Assembly (NCBI GenBank): GCA_046349395.1
Contig: JAXMCK010000011.1
Location: 82,444-146,443 of the forward strand
DNA length: 64,000 bases
Reading direction: 5' to 3'
Source: JAXMCK01 sp046349395
GTDB taxonomy: Bacteria > Pseudomonadota > Alphaproteobacteria > Geminicoccales > Geminicoccaceae
Under the pieces are notes generated by a model, which did not search any database, was not told the origin of the DNA, and saw only the letters and a list, made by a program, of their open reading frames with translations. A program made the translations under genes and the position numbers. Of this stretch, positions 34,138 through 43,300 are shown piece by piece. The first letter of the stretch is position 1, and each line of letters begins with the position of its first letter.

Positions 34138-36852
34138 GTGTCGGCTTCGGGCCTCGTTCTGCTCGCGGCGGGCTATCTCGGCCTTCTGTTCGCGTTGGCG
34201 TCCTATGCCGACCGCCGTGCCGAACGCGGCCGCAGCCTGCTGCGCAGCCCGTACGTCTACACGCTGAGCCTCGGCGTCTACTGCAGCGCCTGGACGTTCT
34301 ACGGCAGCGTTGGACTCGCGGCGAGCCAGGGCTTGGCCTTCCTGCCGGTGTATCTCGGGCCCACACTGGCAGCACTGCTGTTCGGCTTTCTTCTCACCAA
34401 GATGCTGAGGATCACCAAGGCCTACGGCATCACGTCGATCGCCGATTTCATCGCCGCTCGCTACGGCAAGAGTGGGCTTTTGGGCGGTCTCGTCACCCTC
34501 GTCGCCTTCGTCGCGGCCATCCCCTACATCGCTCTGCAGCTGAAGGCCGTGGCGAGTGCCGTGGCCGCCATCCTCGCCTCCGACGGTACCACCCTTCCCG
34601 AAGCGGGCGGAGCCGACATCGCGCTGATCGTCGCCCTGCTGCTGGCGGTGTTCAGCATCCTGTTCGGCACCCGCCACATCGATGCGACCGAGCATCACGA
34701 GGGCATGGTCTTCGCGGTGGCGTTCGAGAGCGTCGTGAAGCTCGTCTCATTCCTGCTCGTCGGAGCTGTCCTCGTGTTTGGCTCTTATGGCGGCCCGGAT
34801 GCGATCATCCAGCGTGCGATCGAAGCCGGCGTGGCGCCTCCACTGACTGCCGCTCATGGCGGCATGTCCTACGCCGATTGGTTCTTGCTCACCGTGCTGT
34901 CAGGAATCGCCTTCCTGATGCTGCCGCGGCAGTTCCAGGTCGGCGTGATCGAGAACGTGGACGAGCGGCATTTGAGGACGGCGTCCTGGCTGCTGCCGCT
35001 CTATCTGTTCGCCATCAACCTCTTCGTCCTGCCGCTTGCACTGGCGGGCCGTCTTGCGGGTGTGGTCGACCGCGACCTTATCGTGCTCCAGTTGCCTTTG
35101 TCGGCCGGCCACGAGTGGCTGGCCATGATCGCCTTCCTCGGCGGGCTCTCCGCGGCTACGGCCATGATCATCGTGGCGACGGTGGCGCTGAGCACGATGA
35201 TCTCGAACGAGCTCGTGATGCCGACCCTCCTACGTACGCCCCTGCTGCGGCATGGCGAGGGCCGGGATCTGTCGGGCGTCATCCTCTTCATCCGGCGGGC
35301 GACAATCCTGTTCGCGTTGATTCTGGGATATGCCTATTTCCGCATCATCGGCGGGCACTACGGTCTGGTCAGCATCGGCTTCATCGCCTTTACCGCGGTG
35401 GCGCAGTTCGCACCCCTCATCATCGCGGGGATGTACTGGCGACAGGCCAATCTCGTCGGCGCCATCCTGGGCCTCACGGGCGGTATCGCTGTCTGGGCCT
35501 ACACCCTGGTTCTACCGACGATGGCGGACGCGGGCGTGTTCGACTCCAGCATCGCCTCGTCCGGGCCGTGGGGAATCGAACTGCTGCGTCCGACTGCACT
35601 GTTCGGCCTGGGCGGCCTCAATGTCGTCCCGCACTCAGTCCTGTGGAGCCTCGGCACCAACATTGTCCTCCTTGTCCTGGCGAGCCTGCTGGCCGGGCAG
35701 AGCAATGTGGAACGGATCCAGGCGCTGCTCTGGGTCGAGGTGTCCCATCAGCAGGGAATGACCCGACTCTGGCGCGGCGAGGCGAAGGTCGCAGCACTGC
35801 GCGAGCTGCTCGGTCGGTTCTTGGGTCCGCATCGCGCCGACGCGGTGTTCGCCATGGACGCCCGGCGGCGGGCCGCGGCCCTGTCCATGGATGCGACGGC
35901 CGACGCCCAGCTCGTCGAGTTGACCGAGCGTCAGCTGGCTCGGGCGATCGGTGCCGCTTCGGCGCGCGTCATGGTGGGGTCGGTGGTGCGTGGGGAGGTG
36001 ATCGGTCCCGACGATCTGATGCAGATCATCGACGAGACCTCGGCGGTCATCCGCTACAGCCACGAACTCGAGACCAAATCGAGGGCGCTCGAGAATGCCA
36101 CGTCGGAACTCCGCGAGGCCAACGAGCGACTGCGGCAGCTCGATCAGATGAAGGACGACTTCATCTCGACCGTCAGCCACGAGTTGCGCACCCCATTGAC
36201 CTCGATCCGCTCGTTCTCGGAGATCCTCCTGGACGTGCCGGACCTGTCCGCCGGCGAGCGCGAGAAGTTCCTGCAGATCATCGTCAAGGAGTCGGAGCGG
36301 CTGACGCGTCTGATCAACGACGTCCTCGACGTCGCCAAGATCGAGTCGGGCAAGATGGAGTGGCACATCTCGGACTGTGATCTCCGCCAGATCCTGGAAG
36401 AGGCCATCCTGGCGACGGAGGGCATCCTCGCCGAGCGTAGGATCAAGCTGACGACGACGCTGGGCGTGGTCACTGCCCCCCTCGAAAGCGACCGGGACCG
36501 GCTGATGCAGGTCCTGATCAACCTCATCTCGAACGCATGCAAGTTCGCACCCGCCGAGCAGGGCGAGGTGCATATCGAGTTGCGGCTGCGCGACTCGTTC
36601 TACCTCGTGCGGATCGAGGACAACGGCCCCGGCGTGCCCGAGCCGTTCCGCGAGGCCGTGTTCGAGAAGTTTCGGCAGGTGTCCGGGAACGGGCTCAAGG
36701 ACAAGCCGCAGGGCACAGGCCTCGGCCTCACCATATGTCGTCAGATCGTCGAGCGTTTCGGGGGCAGGATCTGGGTCGAGGATGCGGCGATCGGTGGTGC
36801 AGCCCTGTGCTTTGCCATCCCGGCCGTGGCAGCGGAGCGAATCGCCGCCTGA
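34138..36852 (+). CDS. Sodium:solute symporter-type sensor histidine kinase (CbrA-like)
   Basis: A 904-residue fusion of an SSS-family transporter domain (about residues 1-520, twelve to thirteen helices; YCSAWTFYGSVGLAASQG and YGITSIADFIAARYG are family segments) with a cytoplasmic linker, a short coiled coil (about 640-675) and a histidine kinase. The phospho-acceptor His is H681 in STVSHELRTP. The ATPase has N-box NLISNACKF (about 795-803), VRIEDNGPGVPE and GTGLGLTICRQIVERFGG. CbrA-type kinases in other proteobacteria link amino acid or carbon availability to expression. No DNA-binding regulator is adjacent; only the CheY-like protein is. Confidence 0.92.
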   Translation: MSASGLVLLAAGYLGLLFALASYADRRAERGRSLLRSPYVYTLSLGVYCSAWTFYGSVGLAASQGLAFLPVYLGPTLAALLFGFLLTKMLRITKAYGITSIADFIAARYGKSGLLGGLVTLVAFVAAIPYIALQLKAVASAVAAILASDGTTLPEAGGADIALIVALLLAVFSILFGTRHIDATEHHEGMVFAVAFESVVKLVSFLLVGAVLVFGSYGGPDAIIQRAIEAGVAPPLTAAHGGMSYADWFLLTVLSGIAFLMLPRQFQVGVIENVDERHLRTASWLLPLYLFAINLFVLPLALAGRLAGVVDRDLIVLQLPLSAGHEWLAMIAFLGGLSAATAMIIVATVALSTMISNELVMPTLLRTPLLRHGEGRDLSGVILFIRRATILFALILGYAYFRIIGGHYGLVSIGFIAFTAVAQFAPLIIAGMYWRQANLVGAILGLTGGIAVWAYTLVLPTMADAGVFDSSIASSGPWGIELLRPTALFGLGGLNVVPHSVLWSLGTNIVLLVLASLLAGQSNVERIQALLWVEVSHQQGMTRLWRGEAKVAALRELLGRFLGPHRADAVFAMDARRRAAALSMDATADAQLVELTERQLARAIGAASARVMVGSVVRGEVIGPDDLMQIIDETSAVIRYSHELETKSRALENATSELREANERLRQLDQMKDDFISTVSHELRTPLTSIRSFSEILLDVPDLSAGEREKFLQIIVKESERLTRLINDVLDVAKIESGKMEWHISDCDLRQILEEAILATEGILAERRIKLTTTLGVVTAPLESDRDRLMQVLINLISNACKFAPAEQGEVHIELRLRDSFYLVRIEDNGPGVPEPFREAVFEKFRQVSGNGLKDKPQGTGLGLTICRQIVERFGGRIWVEDAAIGGAALCFAIPAVAAERIAA

Positions 36853-36858
36853 TCCGCC

Positions 36859-37521
36859 TCAGGCCGGCGGTGACGTGGGCCAGGCGCCCGGCCCCTTGCC
36901 GGCAACGCGGCCCTGCATCTCGGTCAGCAGACCGTCGATGCCCTGCTTGCCGACGACTTCGTTCACCTCGGAGCGTTGCGTGACGACGAGGCTGATGCCC
37001 TCCGCAACGATGTCGATCAGCAGGTAGCCGCGCTCGCCCTTGCGGACCCGCCAGTCGACCTGGAACGGCTCCTCGCCCGGGAGCAGAAGCTTCGTCGACA
37101 CCTTGGTGTCGCGCTCGTCGATCGGCGTGCTGCCGACGATCTGGAAGGTCTGGCCGCGGTAACGGCTCATGCGCTCCGCCATGGTGCGCATCACCAGCTT
37201 GTCGAACAGATCGATGAACTCGTGCTGTTGCTCGGGCGTGGCTCGGCGCCAGTGCTGGCCCATGACGAGGCGGCTGATCAGGTTCAGATCCGTCGACTGG
37301 TCCAGCAGCTTCTTCAGCGCCAGGAGCTTCTGCTGCTGGGACATCCCGCCGTCGCGCAGGATGCCGACCGTCTGGTCGCCGATCTCCTGGATGAACTGAT
37401 CAGCCGATTGTGCGGCCACGGCGAATGCGGATGGGGCCAGCAGCATAAGTCCGGCGGCCGCCCCTGCGGCGACGAACTTCCGCCGATGCCACAGCGGCCT
37501 GCCCTCACTGTAGCGGTTCAT
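36859..37521 (-). CDS. mlaC: Phospholipid-binding protein MlaC
   Basis: Periplasmic shuttle of the Mla system moving phospholipids between MlaA in the outer membrane and the MlaFEDB complex in the inner membrane. The product is about 220 residues, with a signal containing HRRKFVAAG (Tat-like) and a Tol-Tol-Ttg2 domain: ADQFIQEIGDQTVGILRD, LISRLVMGQHWRRATPEQQHEF and RMSRYRGQTFQIVG. The ATG at 37521 overlaps the end of mlaA by 17 bases; ATG 37530 is also possible. The frame extends further upstream without support. mlaFED are not in this window. Confidence 0.9.
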   Translation of the reverse strand: MNRYSEGRPLWHRRKFVAAGAAAGLMLLAPSAFAVAAQSADQFIQEIGDQTVGILRDGGMSQQQKLLALKKLLDQSTDLNLISRLVMGQHWRRATPEQQHEFIDLFDKLVMRTMAERMSRYRGQTFQIVGSTPIDERDTKVSTKLLLPGEEPFQVDWRVRKGERGYLLIDIVAEGISLVVTQRSEVNEVVGKQGIDGLLTEMQGRVAGKGPGAWPTSPPA

Positions 37522-38284
37522 AACTGTCATCCGGCTCGTTGAAGATATCCTCGTAGTCCTGCGATGTGGTGATGCCGCGCCCGTTGGCAATCTCGGCGGC
37601 CCGACTCTGCAGGTACACCGTCCGCACGGTAGCGTAGGGATCGATGCTGTTCTTCCGCAGGTCGTCGATCTGGTCGATCAGCGACTCGCGGGTGGAGATG
37701 ATGCCCGCACCGTCGCGTCCGTAGCGCACGGCGGTGTCGATGCAGCAGGTGTTCAGCGGATCGAAGAAGAAATCGCCGACCCGTCCGCCGGCATCACGTA
37801 CGGTCGACGGACCGAGAAGGGGCAGCATCAGGAACGGACCGGGTCCCGCACCCCAGACGCCGAAGGTCTGGCCCAGATCCTCTTCGTGGCGTGGCAGGTC
37901 GAGCTTGGAGGCCACGTCGAACAGTCCGCCGATGCCGAGCGTGCTGTTGATCAGAAAGCGTCCCAGGGTATCCAGCGCCCGCCCGGGCTCCCCCTGCAGC
38001 ACGTCGTTTGCCAGCACGACCGGCGTGCTCAGATTGTTCAGGACGTTCGTCAGCGAGATCTTGAACTGGTCCGGCGCGGCGTACCGATACCCGCGAGCCA
38101 CGGGCTCCAGCGCATACCGGTCCAGTGTGTCGTTGACCTTGAAGATCGCCCGGTTCACGGGCTCGAGAGGATCATTCACCTCCTGCGCGCGTGTTGGCCC
38201 AGCCAGCGCTTCGAGCGCGACCATCCCAGCGACTACGCATGTCGAGAGGCTAGGCATCCAGGCCAAGCCCTGCCGGTCTCTCAC
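37505..38284 (-). CDS. mlaA: Outer membrane lipid-asymmetry protein MlaA (VacJ)
   Basis: Removes mislocalised phospholipids from the outer leaflet of the outer membrane. The mature part starts EVNDPLEPVNRAIFKVNDTLD and includes GRFLINSTLGIGGLFDVAS, EDLGQTFGVWGAGPGPFLMLPLLGPS and the TCCIDTAVRYG region typical of VacJ. GTG 38284 is chosen because it supplies an Arg-rich n-region and has GGGAG upstream; ATG 38257 is the alternative. The frame is open for another 870 bases upstream inside the divergent regulator, which is not credible. No clear lipobox is seen, unlike E. coli MlaA. Overlaps mlaC. Confidence 0.9.
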   Translation of the reverse strand: MRDRQGLAWMPSLSTCVVAGMVALEALAGPTRAQEVNDPLEPVNRAIFKVNDTLDRYALEPVARGYRYAAPDQFKISLTNVLNNLSTPVVLANDVLQGEPGRALDTLGRFLINSTLGIGGLFDVASKLDLPRHEEDLGQTFGVWGAGPGPFLMLPLLGPSTVRDAGGRVGDFFFDPLNTCCIDTAVRYGRDGAGIISTRESLIDQIDDLRKNSIDPYATVRTVYLQSRAAEIANGRGITTSQDYEDIFNEPDDSYEPLQ

Positions 38285-38388
38285 TGGTGCTTGGCTCCCG
38301 TCCAACTGCGCCGCCGTAAGGCAACTTGCGCAACTTCGTTCTAGTGGCAGGCGGCGGGCCGTGCAAGGCGGGCAATGGCGATCGGTGT

Positions 38389-38421
38389 TTGACATGCGGA
38401 TATAAAGACATTTAGATATCC
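38389..38421 (+). promoter_or_regulatory. Promoter with dyad operator for the ArsR-metF-metH operon
   Basis: TTGACA at 38389-38394 is a perfect -35; a weak -10 (TTAGAT, 38412-38417) follows at 17 bases. Within it lies GGATAT - 12 bases - ATATCC (38398-38421), AT-rich in an otherwise GC-rich region. ArsR-type regulators bind such dyads, so this is the likely site for autoregulation and control of methionine synthesis by the first gene of the operon. Confidence 0.6.
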
Positions 38422-38439
38422 TGAGTTGCCGAGGGACGG

Positions 38440-39432
38440 ATGGCCGACACTCAGGATCTCGATGCTCTGTTGGGTGCCCTGCGTGCAGCAGCCGATCATT
38501 CGCGGCTGCGGTTGCTGGCGGTGTGCTCCCAGGGCGAATGGACCGTGAGCGAGCTCGTCCAAGTGCTGGGTCAAAGCCAGCCGCGCATCTCCCGCCATCT
38601 AAAGATCCTCGCCGAGGCCGGTCTGCTCGACCGCTTTCCGGAGGGCAGCTGGGTCTTTTACCGCCGTGCTCAGGGCGGAGACGGGTCACGTCTGGCGCGT
38701 AGCCTCTGCCGGCTCCTGCCGCCCGACGATCCTGTGCTGGAGCGCGACCGCCGACGCCTCGATGCTGTCCGCGAGACGCGGCGACGTCAGGCCGAGCGCT
38801 ACTTCGCGGCACGCGCCGAAGGCTGGGATGCCGACACCGACCCGCAGGTCGATCGCAGCGACGTCGAGACGGCTTTGCGTGAGCTGTTCTTGCGCGAGCG
38901 GCCGAGCAGCCTGCTCGACGTCGGCACGGGGACGGGGCGTGTGCTGGCGGTGCTGGCCGGCCAGATCGGCTTTGGCCTCGGCATCGATCTGAGCCACGAG
39001 ATGCTGGCCGTGGCTCGCGCCAACCTGGATCGGCGCGAGGCGCGGAACTGCCAGGTCCGACACGGCGACATGTACCAGCTGCCGGTCGACGACCAGTCCT
39101 TCGACGCCGTGACCCTGCATCAGGTCCTGCACTTCGCCGACGATCCCGCGGCAGCATTGGCGGAAGCGGCGAGGGCGCTGGTGCCGGGCGGTCGCCTCGT
39201 CGTGGTCGACCTCGCCCATCACGACGCGGAATGGCTGCGGAGTGAACGGCAGCATCGTCGCCTGGGCTTCACGGAAGCCGAGATGTCCGCCTGGTTTGCC
39301 GGCCTCGGCCTCGGCCAGGAGCCGGCCCGGCGTTTCGAGAGCAACGAAACGACCATCGTCGTCTGGACGGCGCGCAAGCCACGCGACCTGCTGTCGGACC
39401 ACCCGAGTTATCTGCGGAGGAACGCTGCATGA
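38440..39432 (+). CDS. ArsR-family regulator fused to SAM-dependent methyltransferase
   Basis: A 330-residue fusion. Residues about 1-95 form an ArsR winged helix (LRAAADHSRLRLLAVC, QSQPRISRHLKILAEAGLL), without the metal-binding Cys pair of ArsR or SmtB. Residues about 140-300 form a class I methyltransferase with motif I LLDVGTGTGRVLAVLAG and a following acidic GIDLS. This architecture beside metF and metH is widely seen in proteobacteria, where it is thought to sense S-adenosylmethionine or S-adenosylhomocysteine. Strong GAGGGA ribosome site. The stop overlaps the metF ATG. A catalytic role for the methyltransferase part is not established by sequence. Confidence 0.88.
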   Translation: MADTQDLDALLGALRAAADHSRLRLLAVCSQGEWTVSELVQVLGQSQPRISRHLKILAEAGLLDRFPEGSWVFYRRAQGGDGSRLARSLCRLLPPDDPVLERDRRRLDAVRETRRRQAERYFAARAEGWDADTDPQVDRSDVETALRELFLRERPSSLLDVGTGTGRVLAVLAGQIGFGLGIDLSHEMLAVARANLDRREARNCQVRHGDMYQLPVDDQSFDAVTLHQVLHFADDPAAALAEAARALVPGGRLVVVDLAHHDAEWLRSERQHRRLGFTEAEMSAWFAGLGLGQEPARRFESNETTIVVWTARKPRDLLSDHPSYLRRNAA

Positions 39433-40352
39433 GCAGCAACGGCCACGACCATCGCGCTGCCCACACCGCCGCCTGGTTCGGGGCGGCGATGCCGGCGCTC
39501 GACATGTCGATCGAGATCTTCCCGGCGCGCACGCCGGAGGCCGAGGCCCGCCTGTGGCGCAACATCGAGCTGTTCGCGGCCGCGCAGCCGCGCTTCATCT
39601 CGGTCACCTGCGGTGCCGGCGGCACAGGTGCGGCCGAGACATTCCCCTTGGTCACGGCGGTCCAGGATCGCTTCAAGATCCCCGTCGCAGCGCATCTGAC
39701 CTGCGCCTACGCGCCGCGCCAGACGATCGATGCGCTGGCCCACCGGTATTGGGAAGCAGGCGTGCGCCGGATCGTGGCCCTGCGCGGCGACGCCCCCAAG
39801 GGCAGCGACGGTTATCGGCCCGGCGACGGCAGCTATGCCTACGCCGCCGACCTCGTTGCCGGTCTGAAGCGTGTTGGCGACTTCGACATCAGCGTCGCCT
39901 GCTACCCAGAGGTGCACCCCGAGGCGGCGAGCGCTCTGGCCGACCTCGACAACCTGAAGCGCAAGGTGGACGCAGGCGCCAATCGGGTCGTCACCCAATA
40001 CTGCTTTGACACGGATCGCATCCTGCGTTTTCGCGATGCCCTGGATGTCGCCGGGATCGACACCGAATTCGTTCCCGGCGTCATGCCGATCCACGCCTTC
40101 AGCCAGATCAAGCGCTTCTCCGCCGGTTGCGGTGCCTCCATCCCCGATTGGCTGGCACAGCTCTTCGATTGCGTCGACGAGACCTCGCAGCTGCACGCCA
40201 TGCTCGCCACCAGCGTCGCGGTGGAGCAGTGCCGCCGGCTGGCGGCCGAGGGCATCGAGCACTTCCACCTCTACGCGCTGAACCGCGCCGAGTTGCCGCT
40301 CGCTCTCGTAAGGCTGCTGGGCGTCGCGCACCCGGTGATGGCCGCTGCCTAG
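39429..40352 (+). CDS. metF: 5,10-methylenetetrahydrofolate reductase
   Basis: FAD enzyme reducing methylene-THF to 5-methyl-THF, the methyl donor for MetH encoded directly downstream. The 307-residue protein has the TIM-barrel family segments SIEIFPARTPEAEARLW, SVTCGAGGTG, HLTCAYAPRQTID, IVALRGDAPKG and TQYCFDTDRILRF. The start overlaps the upstream fusion regulator stop (ATGA), and metH begins two bases after the metF stop, so the three genes form one tightly coupled operon. Confidence 0.96.
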   Translation: MSSNGHDHRAAHTAAWFGAAMPALDMSIEIFPARTPEAEARLWRNIELFAAAQPRFISVTCGAGGTGAAETFPLVTAVQDRFKIPVAAHLTCAYAPRQTIDALAHRYWEAGVRRIVALRGDAPKGSDGYRPGDGSYAYAADLVAGLKRVGDFDISVACYPEVHPEAASALADLDNLKRKVDAGANRVVTQYCFDTDRILRFRDALDVAGIDTEFVPGVMPIHAFSQIKRFSAGCGASIPDWLAQLFDCVDETSQLHAMLATSVAVEQCRRLAAEGIEHFHLYALNRAELPLALVRLLGVAHPVMAAA

Positions 40353-40353
40353 G

Positions 40354-43300
40354 ATGACCGATCTTCTGGAGTTGGCACGCGACCGCGTGCTGCTGTTCGA
40401 CGGCGCCATGGGATCGCAGATCCAGGCGGCCAATCTGACACTCGAGGACTTTGCCGGTCAGGAGAACTGCTCGGAAATCCTCAATCTCTCGCGGCCCGAT
40501 CTCATCCGCGGCATCCACGCGGGCTATCTGAACGCCGGGGCGGACCTCGTCGAGACCAACAGCTTCGGTGGCTCGCCCATCACGCTCGGCGAGTTCGGGC
40601 TCTCCGATCGCGCCTTCGAGATCAACAAGCGGGCCGGTGAGCTCGCGCGCGAGGCGATCGAGGCGCTGCCCAAGCGCGAGCGGCCCCGGTTCGTGGTCGG
40701 CTCGATCGGCCCCGGCACCCGCCTGCCGTCGCTGGGACATGTCGGCTACGCCGAACTCGAGGATGCCTACGCCGTTCAGGTCGAGGGCCTCCTCGCCGGC
40801 ACCGCCGACGCGCTGCTGATCGAGACCTGCCAGGACCCCCTGCAGATCAAAGCCGCCATCAACGGTGCCCGCCGGATCTTCGCCTCGGGTGGTCGCACGG
40901 TCCCCCTCTTCGTGCAGGTCACGATCGAGACCACGGGTACCATGCTCGTCGGCACCGACATCGGGGCTGCCGGCGTCATCGTGGATGCCATGGACGTGCC
41001 GGTGCTGGGCCTCAACTGCGCCACGGGGCCGAAGGAGATGGCGGAGCATGTCCGCCATATCGGCCAGACCTGGCGGGGCCTCATCTCGGTGCAGCCGAAT
41101 GCCGGCCTGCCCGAGCTGCGCTGCGGCCACACGCACTATCCGCTGACGGCGGAAGAGCTCGCGAAGTGGGTCGAGCGCTTCGTGCGCGAGGACGGCATCA
41201 ACTTCGTCGGCGGCTGCTGCGGCACGACGGGCGAGCACATCGCGGCCCTCGACGCCATGCTCCGTCGGGTCGCCGAGAGCGGTGACCGGCCACGCCCGTT
41301 CGCCCGGACTGCGGCGCCGACCCCCTCCATCGCGTCGCTGTTCTCGGCCCAGCCGCTGCGCCAGGAGAACGCCTATCTGGCGATCGGCGAGCGCTGCAAC
41401 GCCAACGGGTCCAAGAAATTCCGCGAGCTGCAGGAGGCCGGCGACTGGGACGGCTGCGTCGCCATGGGCAAGGAGCAGGTGCGCGAGGGCGCCCATGCCC
41501 TCGACATCTGCACCGCCTTCGTCGGCCGCGACGAGACCGCCGAGATGCGCGAGGTCGTCTCGCGCATGCGCGGGCAGATCGACAGCCCGCTCGTCATCGA
41601 CTCGACCGAACTCGGCGTCCTGCGCGACGCGCTGGCCCTATACGGCGGCAAGGCACTGATCAACTCGATCAATTTCGAGGACGGCGAGGCACCCGCGGTC
41701 GCCCGGATGGAGCTGGCGCGGAAGTTCGGCGCCGGCGTCATCGCCCTGACGATCGACGAGGTCGGGATGGCGAAGACCGCGGAGGACAAGGTCCGCATCG
41801 TCCGCCGGCTGGTCGAGTTCGCCTGCGGCCGCTTCGGGCTGCCGCCGTCCGATCTCCTGATCGATCCGCTGACCTTCACCATCTGCACCGGCAACGAGGA
41901 CGACCGGAAGCTCGCACTGTGGACGCTGGACGCCATCGAGGCGATCCGCGCCGAGTTCCCCGACATCCAGCTGCTGCTGGGCCTGTCGAACGTCTCCTTC
42001 GGGCTCAATCCCGCGGCACGCCACGTGCTGAACTCGGTGATGCTCGATCACGCCATGCGGCGCGGGCTGACCAGCGCCATCGCCCATCCCTCGAAGATCA
42101 TGCCGCTGCACAAGATCCCGGAGGAGGAGGTCAGGGTCGCCGAGGACCTGATCTTCGACCGGCGCCGTGATGGCTACGACCCGCTGCAGGCGTTCATCGC
42201 CCTCTTCGCCGACCGCAAGGCCGAGGCCGGCGCCGGCCGCGTGCGGCCGGAGACCGTCGAGGAGCGCCTCAAGCTGCGCATCGTCGACGGCGACAAGCAG
42301 GGGCTCGAGGCCGATCTCGACACCGCCCTCGCGAGCTATCCGCCGCTCTCCATCATCAACGACATCCTGCTCGACGGCATGAAGGTCGTCGGCGATCTGT
42401 TCGGCGCCGGCAAGATGCAGCTGCCCTTCGTGCTGCAGTCGGCGGAGACGATGAAGGCCGCTGTCGCCTACCTCGAACCCCTCATGGAACGTGAGGAGGG
42501 TGCCCAGAAGGGGACCATCGTCCTCGCCACGGTGAAGGGGGACGTCCACGACATCGGCAAGAACCTCGTCGACATCATCCTGACGAACAACGGTTACCGG
42601 GTCGTCAATCTCGGCATCAAGCAGCCGCTGAATTCCATCCTGGAGGCGGCCGAGTCGAACAAGGCCGACGCGATCGGCATGTCGGGACTCCTGGTGAAGT
42701 CCACCGTCATCATGCGCGAGAACCTCAAGGAGATGGCCCGGCTCGGCATCCGCACGCCGGTGCTCCTCGGCGGTGCCGCCCTCACCCGCGCCTATGTCGA
42801 GGAGGATTGCTGGCGGGCCTACGGCGAGGGGCCGGTCGCCTATGCGCGCGACGCCTTCGACGGCCTGATGCTGATGGAGAAGGCCGCCACCGGTGCCTAC
42901 GGGGCCTACGTCGCCGAGCGTACCGTCAAGGCTTCCTCACGCAGCAGCAAGAAGCCGCGCACGCTGGAGGCCATGGAAGCACCGGCAACGGCGGTGCTGC
43001 GGCCAGTCGACCTCGAGGAGATCAAGCTCCGCCGGCAGGAACTCGCCCAGGCCGTCGAGATCCCGGCACCTCCGTTCTGGGGCCCCCGCATCCTGGAGCG
43101 CGTCCCGGTCAAGGCGCTGCTGCCCTATCTCAATGAACAGATGCTGTTCCAGTTTCACTGGGGCTACGAGAAGCAGGGTCGCCGTCTCGAAGAGTTTTTG
43201 AGCTGGGCACAGAAGGAACTGCGACCGGTGCTGGCCGATCTCGTGGCGGCCGCCGATGCCGAGAACATCTTCCTGCCGCAGGCCGCCTTCGGTTACTGGA

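Noticed and set aside
37505..39157. A 550-codon minus-strand open frame containing mlaA
   Set aside because: The first 290 codons lie opposite the ArsR-methyltransferase gene, have the composition of a shadow frame and lack any family match. Only the C-terminal part is MlaA.
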